DNA of 5,008 nucleotides. It comes from Roseovarius sp. UBA3070 (GTDB taxonomy: Bacteria > Pseudomonadota > Alphaproteobacteria > Rhodobacterales > Rhodobacteraceae). The stretch is taken from positions 2,360 to 7,367 of the forward strand of contig DFBW01000248.1 of assembly GCA_002366775.1 (NCBI GenBank), written 5' to 3'. The position numbers and the translations under genes were made by a program. The stretch's first letter is position 1. Each line of letters begins with the position of its first letter. Shown here one piece after another: positions 1 through 5,008 of the stretch. A model generated the notes under the pieces. The model saw nothing but the letters and a program-made list of their open reading frames with translations. It was not told the origin of the DNA and did no database searches.

Positions 1-294
1 ACTCAGGAACTTATCCGCCGCTTTGATAAAGCCCCCAAACCCATGGCCTATCAGCCCGAATTTCTGCTTCAGGCCTGGAACGATTACCTGAACGAGGCCG
101 GTGTAACTGAAGACAAGGTTGACCCCGATGCCTTTATCCGCTGGGCCTATGCTCGTGCTCTGGCCCACCGCGCCCCGCGCTATGGGGCAATGGAGAAATG
201 GGGCGTGAGTGTCACCGCCGATGAAATAGCCGCTGTGAGCACCGCACCCGAATTTGAGATGCTGATAGCCAACGCCCTTGCGCGCCGCGGCTAG
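1..294 (+). CDS. C-terminal part of an unrecognised protein (5' end outside window)
   Basis: The reading frame is open from the first base of the window to a TAG stop at 292-294, giving 97 visible residues. An internal ATG at 43 exists, but it has no Shine-Dalgarno sequence before it (the preceding bases are C- and A-rich), and the frame continues upstream without a stop. I therefore read this as the 3' end of a longer gene. The visible part looks soluble and helical: there is no signal peptide or membrane segment, and it has charged, Ala-rich stretches (for example YARALAHRAPRYG) and a C-terminal ANALARRG. I do not recognise the family and assign no function. Its stop lies 39 bp before metA on the same strand, so the two could be co-transcribed. 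Confidence is high that this is coding and low for identity. Confidence 0.7.
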   Translation, partial: TQELIRRFDKAPKPMAYQPEFLLQAWNDYLNEAGVTEDKVDPDAFIRWAYARALAHRAPRYGAMEKWGVSVTADEIAAVSTAPEFEMLIANALARRG

Positions 295-333
295 TCGCCT
301 ATCTGTTCCTAAACACTCAAGAAAGTCAGCTCG

Positions 334-1257
334 ATGCCCATCAAGATCCCCGCCAACCTGCCCGCCTATGACGTGTTGACGCGCGAAGGTGTGATGGTGA
401 TGGATGAGGATCAGGCGGCCCGCCAGGACATCCGCCCATTGCGCATTGCGCTGCTCAACCTGATGCCCAAGAAGATCCAGACGGAAAACCAGTTTGCCCG
501 GCTGATCGGGGCCACCCCATTGCAGATCGACTTTGCCTTGATCCGCATGACCGAGCATCGCACCCGCAACACCGCCGCTGAGCATATGAAAAGCTTTTAC
601 CGCCCGTTCTCGGATGTTCTGGCCTCGGGTGAAAAATTTGACGGGCTGATCATTACCGGCGCCCCGATTGAGCGCCTCGATTTCACAGACGTCACCTATT
701 GGGACGAATTGCGCCGCGTGTTCGACTGGACCCAGACCCATGTGCATTCCACCTTTGCGGTGTGCTGGGGCGGGATGGGTATGATCAACCACTTCCACGG
801 CGTAAATAAGCATATGCTGGATGCCAAGGCCTTTGGCTGTTTTCGCCATCGCAACATGGCCCCTGCCTCACCTTATCTGCGTGGGTTTTCGGATGAATGT
901 GTGATCCCTGTCAGCCGCTGGACCGAGATGCGCCAGTCCGAGATTGATGCAGCCACCGGCCTCACCACACTGCTGGCCAGTGACGAGGTTGGCCCTTGCC
1001 TGGTGCAGGATGCAACGCATAACGCGCTCTATATCTTTAACCATCTGGAATATGACAGCGGCACACTGAAACAGGAATATGACCGCGATGTTGAGACAGG
1101 CACGCCGATCAATGTGCCGTGCAATTATTATCCCAATGATGATCCCTCGCAGCCACCACAAAACCGTTGGCGCAGCCACGCACATCTGCTTTATGGCAAC
1201 TGGCTGAACGAGATATACCAAACGACCCCCTTCGGCCTGCATTCCGGCAATGGTTAA
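334..1257 (+). CDS. metA: Homoserine O-acyltransferase MetA, predicted acetyl-CoA dependent
   Basis: MetA activates L-homoserine by O-acylation in the cytoplasm, the committed step of methionine synthesis. The 307-residue product aligns along its whole length with E. coli MetA (309 residues) from recall: the start [11 protein letters not shown], the block [14 protein letters not shown] (41-54), TGAP (108-111), and the C-terminal WRSHAHLL and [15 protein letters not shown]. The catalytic nucleophile is Cys144 in AVCWGG (E. coli Cys142). His237 and Glu239 in NHLEYD match the E. coli pair His235/Glu237, and Arg251 matches Arg249. The acyl-donor position, Gly111 in succinyl-using E. coli, is Glu113 here (TGAPIER), the residue family work links to acetyl-CoA. 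Many databases would call this a succinyltransferase; homoserine O-acetyltransferase is more likely. The start is fixed by alignment, with a weak AAGAAAG about 9 bp upstream. The 39-bp upstream gap has no room for a SAM riboswitch. Confidence 0.96.
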   Translation: MPIKIPANLPAYDVLTREGVMVMDEDQAARQDIRPLRIALLNLMPKKIQTENQFARLIGATPLQIDFALIRMTEHRTRNTAAEHMKSFYRPFSDVLASGEKFDGLIITGAPIERLDFTDVTYWDELRRVFDWTQTHVHSTFAVCWGGMGMINHFHGVNKHMLDAKAFGCFRHRNMAPASPYLRGFSDECVIPVSRWTEMRQSEIDAATGLTTLLASDEVGPCLVQDATHNALYIFNHLEYDSGTLKQEYDRDVETGTPINVPCNYYPNDDPSQPPQNRWRSHAHLLYGNWLNEIYQTTPFGLHSGNG

Positions 1258-1342
1258 GGGTATGGTTTATATTGGGTTTCCGGCCACCCTTTGGATGGTC
1301 GCCCTCTACCGGGCCGCCAGCCGCGCTTGAATGCTCAGCTGC

Positions 1343-1362
1343 GTGATCCGCATTTGCATCAC
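1343..1362. promoter_or_regulatory. Candidate operator: imperfect 20-bp palindrome upstream of ppk2
   Basis: The sequence GTGATCCGCATTTGCATCAC has perfect 5-bp outer arms (GTGAT/ATCAC) and partial inner symmetry. It ends 42 bp before the ppk2 start codon. A CTTGAA at 1326-1331 could be a -35 element, in which case the palindrome would lie over the spacer and the -10 region. However, the -10 at the right spacing (around 1349-1355) is poor. Length and placement fit an operator for the TetR-family protein encoded just downstream of ppk2. This is inference from a single copy of the motif. Confidence 0.3.
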
Positions 1363-1392
1363 ATCCTCTAACACCCCATAGTGACCCCAAAA

Positions 1393-1398
1393 AAGGAG
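1393..1398 (+). promoter_or_regulatory. Shine-Dalgarno of ppk2
   Basis: AAGGAG lies 6 bp upstream of ATG 1405. It decides the start: an in-frame GTG at 1381 would add eight residues but would place this ribosome binding site inside the coding region. Confidence 0.8.
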
Positions 1399-1404
1399 AG
1401 GCCC

Positions 1405-2274
1405 ATGGAGCTGCCATTTGACGGCGCGATCAGCACCTATTTTGAATCCGAGGCCCCCGAAGACGTGCGCAATGCGATCAAGCGCTCCGACAAGGGTGAT
1501 ATTCTGTCAACGGGTTATCCTCATAGCGAACGGATGTCGCGCAAAGCCTATGAGAAAGAGATGTTGGCCCTGCATATTGAACTGGTGAAAATGCAAGCCT
1601 GGGCCAAGGAAACCGGCGCGCGTATCGCCATCGTGTTTGAGGGCCGTGATGCGGCTGGAAAAGGCGGTACAATCAAACGCTTCCGGGAAAACCTTAATCC
1701 TCGGGGGGCGCGGGTTGTGGCCCTGTCAAAACCCTCGGATGTGGAGAAAACACAGTGGTATTTCCAGCGCTACATTGATCACTTACCATCCGGTGGCGAG
1801 ATCGTGTTTTTTGACCGCTCATGGTACAATCGCGGCGTCGTGGAAAAGGTGTTTGGCTTTTGTGATGACGACCAGCGCGCGCATTTTTTCACCCAGACGC
1901 CTGACTTTGAAAAAATGCTGGCGGACGAAGGTATTCACCTGTTCAAGTTCTGGCTAAACGTTGGGCGGGCCGAACAATTGCGCCGTTTTTTGAAACGTGA
2001 AAGCGACCCGTTGAAACAATGGAAACTCAGCTGGATCGACGTGGAGGGCCTGAAGAAATGGGATGCCTACACCACCGCAATTGGCGAAACATTTGAGCAC
2101 ACCCACACCGATTACGCGCCCTGGACCATCATCCGCTCAGACGACAAACGCCGTGCTCGTCTGGCGGCCATGCGCCGGGTTCTGAGCGCGCTGGAGTATA
2201 CGCACAAAGACGCCCATGCCATCGGCCAGATTGACAGCGCCGTCTCAGGCGGGCCCGAGGTTTGGGATGGCTAA
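1405..2274 (+). CDS. ppk2: Polyphosphate kinase 2 (PPK2), class I type
   Basis: PPK2 enzymes transfer phosphate between polyphosphate and nucleotides. Single-domain class I members mainly make NTPs from NDPs using polyphosphate, linking phosphate storage to GTP/ATP supply. The 289-residue product has one P-loop kinase domain. The Walker A motif is [10 protein letters not shown] (79-88), with the invariant DAAGKGG. The Walker B/lid-start motif is FFDRSWYNR (135-143). Family blocks NLNPRG (96-101), [13 protein letters not shown] (116-128), MGFC-like VFGFC (149-153), FWLNV (182-186) and DPLKQWKLS (201-209) are all present. The layout resembles the P. aeruginosa PA0141 group. The N-terminal ~40 residues are a variable acidic arm. 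The enzyme appears complete, with no motif lost. The last 8 bp overlap the downstream TetR gene, implying co-transcription and probably translational coupling. Substrate preference (ADP or GDP) cannot be read from the sequence. Confidence 0.93.
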   Translation: MELPFDGAISTYFESEAPEDVRNAIKRSDKGDILSTGYPHSERMSRKAYEKEMLALHIELVKMQAWAKETGARIAIVFEGRDAAGKGGTIKRFRENLNPRGARVVALSKPSDVEKTQWYFQRYIDHLPSGGEIVFFDRSWYNRGVVEKVFGFCDDDQRAHFFTQTPDFEKMLADEGIHLFKFWLNVGRAEQLRRFLKRESDPLKQWKLSWIDVEGLKKWDAYTTAIGETFEHTHTDYAPWTIIRSDDKRRARLAAMRRVLSALEYTHKDAHAIGQIDSAVSGGPEVWDG

Positions 2275-2884
2275 ACGCGGCTATCATCACGGCAACCTGC
2301 GCCAAGCCCTGGTCGAGGCCGCACTCGCGTTGATCGAGGCGAAAGGCCCAACTGGGTTTACCCTATCCGAGGCGGCCAAGCAGGCGGGTGTCACCCCGGC
2401 GGCGGTCTATCGCCATTTTGCCGGGCGCGAGGATCTGATCGCCGAAGCCGCGCGCCAAGGGTATGAGATTTTTACTGATGTGATGCAGTTTGCCTATGAC
2501 AAAGGGCAGCCCTCGGCGCTGGCGTCATTTGAGGCCACGGGGCGGGCTTATCTCGCCTTTGCCCGCAAATATCCGGGCCATTATATTGCGATGTTTGAAT
2601 CAGGTATTTCGGTCAACCGCACGCCTGAACTGGCCGCCGTATCGGCCCGCGCCCGAGACGTTCTGGAACGCGCTGCCACGGACCTCAGTCAGCATATCCC
2701 ACCCGAAAAGCGCCCGCCTGCGTCTATGTTCTCGGCTCACATCTGGGCGTTAAGCCACGGTGTGGTCGAACTTTTCGCGCGCAACTCTCCGGGCACGAAC
2801 TCGCCGTTTTCACCCGAGGATTTGTTGGAAAGCGGTATTGGCGTTTATCTGCGGGGGCTGGGGTTGGTGGCGCCGGATGAATAG
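2267..2884 (+). CDS. TetR-family transcriptional regulator with WHG-type C-terminal domain
   Basis: This is a 205-residue DNA-binding regulator of usual TetR length. The N-terminal domain opens with the basic arm [18 protein letters not shown] (3-20). The helix-turn-helix follows at about 33-52, with [19 protein letters not shown] (33-51) as its core, and then the typical REDLIAEAA. The ligand-binding half ends in [12 protein letters not shown] (159-170), the Trp-x-x-x-His-Gly signature of the WHG (TetR_C_33) domain. I chose ATG 2267 because [11 protein letters not shown] is the canonical beginning and a GAGG lies 6 bp upstream. An in-frame ATG at 2216 would add 17 residues buried in ppk2. 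The start overlaps the ppk2 stop by 8 bp, so the regulator is probably made with PPK2. It may control its own operon through the palindrome at 1343-1362. The ligand is unknown. Confidence 0.92.
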   Translation: MAKRGYHHGNLRQALVEAALALIEAKGPTGFTLSEAAKQAGVTPAAVYRHFAGREDLIAEAARQGYEIFTDVMQFAYDKGQPSALASFEATGRAYLAFARKYPGHYIAMFESGISVNRTPELAAVSARARDVLERAATDLSQHIPPEKRPPASMFSAHIWALSHGVVELFARNSPGTNSPFSPEDLLESGIGVYLRGLGLVAPDE

Positions 2885-2894
2885 GACTCCCACC

Positions 2895-3533
2895 CTATCC
2901 GGGCATGTGATCACTGATTAGTTTTTCCACCCGGTCCAACTCGCTCATATCAGGCACGCTTGACAACAATGGCGCGATTTCACGGATCACCTCCAACGGT
3001 TGATCCCACCATTTTAATTCCTGTAAACGCGCGCATATGTCTTCGCTAAAGCGATGCTTCAAATGCCGCGCGGGGTTGCCGCCGACCATCTCATAGGCGC
3101 CCACGTTCTTGGCCACAGTGGCATTGGCCGCAATCACAGCGCCATCACCGATGGTAACGCCGGACATGATCGTCACCTTTGAGCCGATCCACACGTCATT
3201 GCCGATCACCACATCGCCATTGGTCTGGCTGCTGTTGGGAATATCAAATTCGCCCAAGGCTTTGCGGAACACCTGCCCGAAGGGAAATGTCGTGCCCCAA
3301 TCCGCCCGGTGATTGCCCCCCAAAAACACCTGCAACCCGCCCGCGATGGAACAGAATGATCCAATCTCCAGATTGGCCCCCTCGCCCCATTGGTACACAT
3401 CCGCATGTTCATAGCCATAGGTGAAGCGCCCGACGCTGATCTGGCTTTGGCCGATCTCTTGCGTTTTGGTTTCGCCCGCTTTGTTGGGCTGATTTTGCAA
3501 CCGGTTGCTTTGCTGGCCCCACAGAAGTTTCAT
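2895..3533 (-). CDS. CatB/XAT-type hexapeptide-repeat O-acetyltransferase
   Basis: The protein has 212 residues and is a left-handed beta-helix acetyltransferase of the xenobiotic acetyltransferase group (chloramphenicol/streptogramin-type and relatives). It would use acetyl-CoA and act as a cytoplasmic trimer. Hexapeptide turns begin at ANLEIGSFCSIAGGLQVFLG (53-72). Next comes the family block GGNHRADWGTTFPF (72-85), in which His75 is the expected catalytic base. A loop at about 86-105 precedes a second set of turns, DVVIGNDVWIGSKVTIMSGVTIGDGAVIAANATV in pieces from 107 to 140. GGNPARHLKHRF (151-162) and a helical tail with ELKWWD follow. The start ATG 3533 is set by GGAGGA 7 bp upstream; an ATG at 3569 in frame would precede this site. 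The acceptor substrate is not predictable. Most chromosomal members are not resistance enzymes and serve sugar or antibiotic-like acceptors. The gene converges with the TetR gene across 10 bp. Confidence 0.88.
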   Translation of the reverse strand: MKLLWGQQSNRLQNQPNKAGETKTQEIGQSQISVGRFTYGYEHADVYQWGEGANLEIGSFCSIAGGLQVFLGGNHRADWGTTFPFGQVFRKALGEFDIPNSSQTNGDVVIGNDVWIGSKVTIMSGVTIGDGAVIAANATVAKNVGAYEMVGGNPARHLKHRFSEDICARLQELKWWDQPLEVIREIAPLLSSVPDMSELDRVEKLISDHMPG

Positions 3534-3540
3534 CGTGTCA

Positions 3541-3546
3541 TCCTCC
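3541..3546 (-). promoter_or_regulatory. Shine-Dalgarno of the acetyltransferase gene
   Basis: Read on the minus strand, GGAGGA sits 7 bp before ATG 3533, a near-ideal ribosome binding site. It supports the MKLLWG start over the in-frame ATG at 3569. The stretch between this site and the rpsI terminator (about 3547-3603) must hold the gene's own promoter if it has one, but I see no convincing -35/-10 pair there. Confidence 0.75.
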
Positions 3547-3603
3547 ACTCGGGCCAGTTTACACCGCACCGGGCGTCATACCAGCCTCAAACCAGTGCAC
3601 ATG

Positions 3604-3633
3604 AAAAAGGGCCACCCAAATGGGCAGCCCTTT
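3604..3633 (-). terminator. Intrinsic terminator of the rplM-rpsI operon
   Basis: On the minus strand, a 12-bp stem (arms 3622-3633 and 3606-3617, AAAGGGC outer pairs) closes a 4-base loop at 3618-3621, and a run of five T (3608-3604) follows. It starts 21 bp after the rpsI stop. Two inner pairs are G-U wobbles in the minus-strand RNA but C-A mismatches in the plus-strand RNA, and the plus side lacks a longer U run. It is therefore directional, ending the ribosomal operon before the acetyltransferase gene. Confidence 0.9.
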
Positions 3634-3654
3634 CGCAAATCTTGAACCAGCAGC

Positions 3655-4164
3655 TTAACGCTTGGAGAACTGGAAGCTGCGGCGCGCTTTGCGCTTACCG
3701 TATTTCTTGCGTTCCACCACGCGGCTGTCGCGGGTCAGGAAGCCGGCGGCTTTCAGCGCGCCACGCAAGGAGGGGTCATACAGTTGCAACGCTTTGGAAA
3801 TGCCGTGCTTTACCGCACCGGCCTGCCCCGAAAGACCACCACCTTTGACAGTGGCCATCACGTCAAACTGATCGCTCACACCGGCCACTTCGAACGGCTG
3901 GCGCAGGATCATCTGCAACACAGGGCGAGCGAAATATTTGGTGTAGTCGATGAAATTGCCTTTGGCGTCACGCACCAGAACCTTGCCGGAACCGGGTTTG
4001 ATCCAGACACGGGCAACCGCATCTTTACGTTTGCCGGTGGCATAGGAGCGGCCCAGCTCGTCACGGACAGGCTCACGGTTGATTGCAGCGTCTACAACGG
4101 CTGCGGCTTCTACGCCTTCAGCAACAGCTTCGAGGCCTTCGAGGGATTTGATTTCTTCAGTCAT
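3655..4164 (-). CDS. rpsI: 30S ribosomal protein S9
   Basis: S9 is a small-subunit head protein whose C-terminal tail reaches the P-site tRNA. The 169-residue product contains the S9 core: [18 protein letters not shown] (41-58), [15 protein letters not shown] (108-122), [14 protein letters not shown] (143-156) and the basic tail RRSFQFSKR (161-169) with the universal terminal SKR. It is about 40 residues longer than E. coli S9 (130 residues). The extra length is an acidic, Ala/Glu-rich N-terminal arm (1-38), as in other alphaproteobacterial S9 proteins. The start ATG overlaps the rplM stop in TGATG, so translation is probably coupled to L13. A strong terminator follows the stop. Identity is certain. 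Confidence 0.98.
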   Translation of the reverse strand: MTEEIKSLEGLEAVAEGVEAAAVVDAAINREPVRDELGRSYATGKRKDAVARVWIKPGSGKVLVRDAKGNFIDYTKYFARPVLQMILRQPFEVAGVSDQFDVMATVKGGGLSGQAGAVKHGISKALQLYDPSLRGALKAAGFLTRDSRVVERKKYGKRKARRSFQFSKR

Positions 4165-4628
4165 CAGCTCGCCACCCGGGTGTTTTTCTTGTTCATGGAT
4201 TTCACATCCAGCACGTCAGGGCTTTGCGCCTCGTGGGGATGCTCTGCACCTGCATAGACGCGCAGGTTGGTCATAATCTGACGGCTCAGACGGTTGCCCG
4301 GCAGCATGCGCTTGACCGCTTGGGTCACAACACGTTCTGGGTATTTGCCTTCCAGGATCTGGCCGGTGGTGCGTGATTTGATCCCGCCCGGATGGCCCGT
4401 GTGCCAGTAGTTCGGCTTTTCACGTTTGTTGCCGGTCAGCTGAATTTTGTCAGCGTTGATGACAATCACGTTGTCGCCGGTATCCATGTGAGGAGTGAAG
4501 GTGGCTTTGTGTTTGCCACGCAGGCGGGTGGCGACGATCGCAGCAAGACGGCCCAGAACAACGCCTTCGGCGTCAATCAGGATCCATTTCTTGTCGATGT
4601 CTGCCGGTGTTGCAGAATAGGTTTTCAT
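4164..4628 (-). CDS. rplM: 50S ribosomal protein L13
   Basis: L13 is an early-assembling large-subunit protein that binds 23S rRNA. The 154-residue product shows [15 protein letters not shown] (15-29), [23 protein letters not shown] in pieces at 36-58, YWHTGHPGG (74-82) and the L13 signature VKRMLPGN...LRVYAG (105-127). It is about 12 residues longer than E. coli L13 (142), mostly at the C-terminus. I chose ATG 4628 because MKTYSATP is the usual start and AAGGGA lies 6 bp upstream. An in-frame ATG at 4715 would run through the promoter. In E. coli the L13-S9 operon is under feedback control by L13; here the predicted 5' leader is only about 30 nt, leaving little room for a structured leader. 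It overlaps rpsI by one base. Confidence 0.98.
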   Translation of the reverse strand: MKTYSATPADIDKKWILIDAEGVVLGRLAAIVATRLRGKHKATFTPHMDTGDNVIVINADKIQLTGNKREKPNYWHTGHPGGIKSRTTGQILEGKYPERVVTQAVKRMLPGNRLSRQIMTNLRVYAGAEHPHEAQSPDVLDVKSMNKKNTRVAS

Positions 4629-4663
4629 GTCTCGTCCCTTTTGGGGTGGTGTTTGATCGGTGC

Positions 4664-4692
4664 GTTCTACCTGATCCCATGGTCCAGTCAAG
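4664..4692 (-). promoter_or_regulatory. Candidate sigma-70-type promoter of rplM-rpsI
   Basis: On the minus strand, CTTGAC (4692-4687), a 17-bp spacer and TAGAAC (4669-4664) lie just upstream of rplM. CTTGAC-N17 fits the alphaproteobacterial housekeeping -35 pattern; the -10 is weaker (TA-AA matched). The start of transcription would fall near 4657, giving a leader of about 29 nt with the AAGGGA ribosome binding site. The rest of the 128-bp intergenic stretch upstream is AT-rich (4715-4756). Confidence 0.55.
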
Positions 4693-4732
4693 GGGCACCT
4701 ACCCTTATAATGCAAGCGATTTCAATGCGTTA

Positions 4733-4753
4733 CAAAATAGGTATTATTATACC
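4733..4753 (-). terminator. Possible weak terminator after the MocR-like gene
   Basis: Four bases after the TGA stop of the upstream gene, the minus strand has a 5-bp stem GGTAT/ATACC with an AATA loop (4753-4740) followed by TATTTTG. The stem is short and AT-rich, so it may be weak or fortuitous. The same bases include a perfect TATAAT, which is an alternative reading. Confidence 0.25.
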
Positions 4754-4756
4754 CCA

Positions 4757-5008
4757 TCAAAAATCCACATTCACCGGTGGTTGCGCCAGCAATTGAGACA
4801 TTTTTTCAAACGCGGCCAGATCATCCGCGCGTGGAAAGGGCGGATTGAGGCTAATGCGCAAGGCATTGGGGGCCGCACCATCGGGCAATGCAAATTCGTC
4901 CGAGGCTTTGATTTGAATACCCATATCCCCGCACGCCCGCGCAAAACTGGACCCACGCCAGCCCTGAGGCAACTTCAGCCAGATGAACGGCACATCAGGG
5001 CGCCAGGC
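4757..5008 (-). CDS. C-terminal part of a MocR-like PLP-dependent aminotransferase-fold regulator (partial)
   Basis: Only the last 83 residues are visible; the frame is open to the right edge, so the start lies outside the window. The visible part reads PFIWLKLPQGWRGSSFARAC, then GIQIKASDEFAL, then APNALRISL. These are the small C-terminal subdomain motifs of type-I-fold aminotransferases as found in MocR/GntR-like regulators (pattern: F-W-L-x-LP, GV-x-V-x-P-x-x-x-F, LRI-x-L). Such proteins join an N-terminal GntR winged helix to an aminotransferase-fold domain that senses PLP or an amino-compound. The helix-turn-helix and the PLP lysine would be upstream and cannot be checked, so a plain aminotransferase without the DNA-binding domain is the alternative. 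The GTG at 4991-4993 is an internal valine codon, not a start. The gene is upstream of and collinear with rplM, which has its own promoter. Confidence 0.78.
   Translation of the reverse strand, partial: AWRPDVPFIWLKLPQGWRGSSFARACGDMGIQIKASDEFALPDGAAPNALRISLNPPFPRADDLAAFEKMSQLLAQPPVNVDF

Noticed and set aside
868..1242. Open frame of 124 codons on the minus strand inside metA
   Set aside because: It lies entirely antisense to a convincing metA, shows no recognisable motifs, and is explained by the codon bias of the real gene.
1281..1314. GC-rich hairpins after metA as a terminator
   Set aside because: The stems (GGC-ACC/GGT-GCC and GCCC/GGGC) are short or mismatched and no T run follows, so I cannot support a terminator.
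1381..1404. GTG start for ppk2 at 1381
   Set aside because: The strong AAGGAG site at 1393-1398 points to ATG 1405 and would be inside the gene if GTG were used.
2881..2898. Hairpin ATAGG/CCTAT between the convergent tetR and acetyltransferase stops as a bidirectional terminator
   Set aside because: The stem is only 5 bp and mostly weak pairs, has an 8-base loop and no T run on either side. It may arise simply from the two facing TAG stops.
3784..4257. Long plus-strand open frame opposite rpsI
   Set aside because: It is antisense to certain ribosomal protein genes and crosses the rpsI/rplM junction; the protein it would encode is low in recognisable structure.
4629..4715. N-terminal extension of rplM from ATG 4715
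   Set aside because: It would translate through the likely promoter and ribosome binding site, and the extra residues are absent from the L13 family as I know it.
4392..4796. Plus-strand open frame opposite the rplM 5' end and promoter
   Set aside because: It is antisense to rplM, its promoter region and the neighbouring gene end, with no ribosome binding site or family resemblance that I can see.
4991..4993. GTG start for the right-edge gene
   Set aside because: The frame continues upstream to the window edge with fitting residues (WRPD before VPFIW), and the visible part is only the end of an aminotransferase fold.

Overview
This window looks like an ordinary chromosomal segment of an alphaproteobacterium, most likely a member of the Rhodobacteraceae (Roseobacter group). 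The grounds are moderately high GC, an rplM-rpsI pair whose S9 carries the long acidic N-terminal arm common in this class, a CTTGAC-type -35 element, and protein sequences with the character of that family. This taxonomic call is from recognition, not from a search. I see no mobile element, tRNA, rRNA, CRISPR array or prophage.

Left half, plus strand: the 3' end of an unrecognised gene runs in from the left edge. It is followed by metA (homoserine O-acyltransferase, the entry step of methionine synthesis), whose pocket residue predicts acetyl-CoA rather than succinyl-CoA use. After a gap of about 150 bp comes a two-gene unit: a class I-type PPK2 polyphosphate kinase overlapped by 8 bp by a TetR-family regulator with a WHG-type C-terminal domain. 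An imperfect 20-bp palindrome just upstream of ppk2 is a possible operator for that regulator.

Right half, minus strand, read right to left: the C-terminal part of a MocR-like (GntR/aminotransferase) protein runs in from the right edge. Next is rplM-rpsI (ribosomal proteins L13 and S9), with a recognisable promoter, a TGATG stop/start overlap and a strong intrinsic terminator. Last is a CatB/XAT-type hexapeptide acetyltransferase, which converges tail to tail with the TetR gene across a 10-bp gap.

The genes fall into separate functions (methionine synthesis, polyphosphate/nucleotide metabolism with its putative regulator, translation, small-molecule acetylation) and do not form one system. 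I did not find evidence for a previously undescribed system. The most useful points are the MetA specificity residue, the ppk2-tetR unit with its candidate operator, and the architecture of the rplM-rpsI transcription unit.
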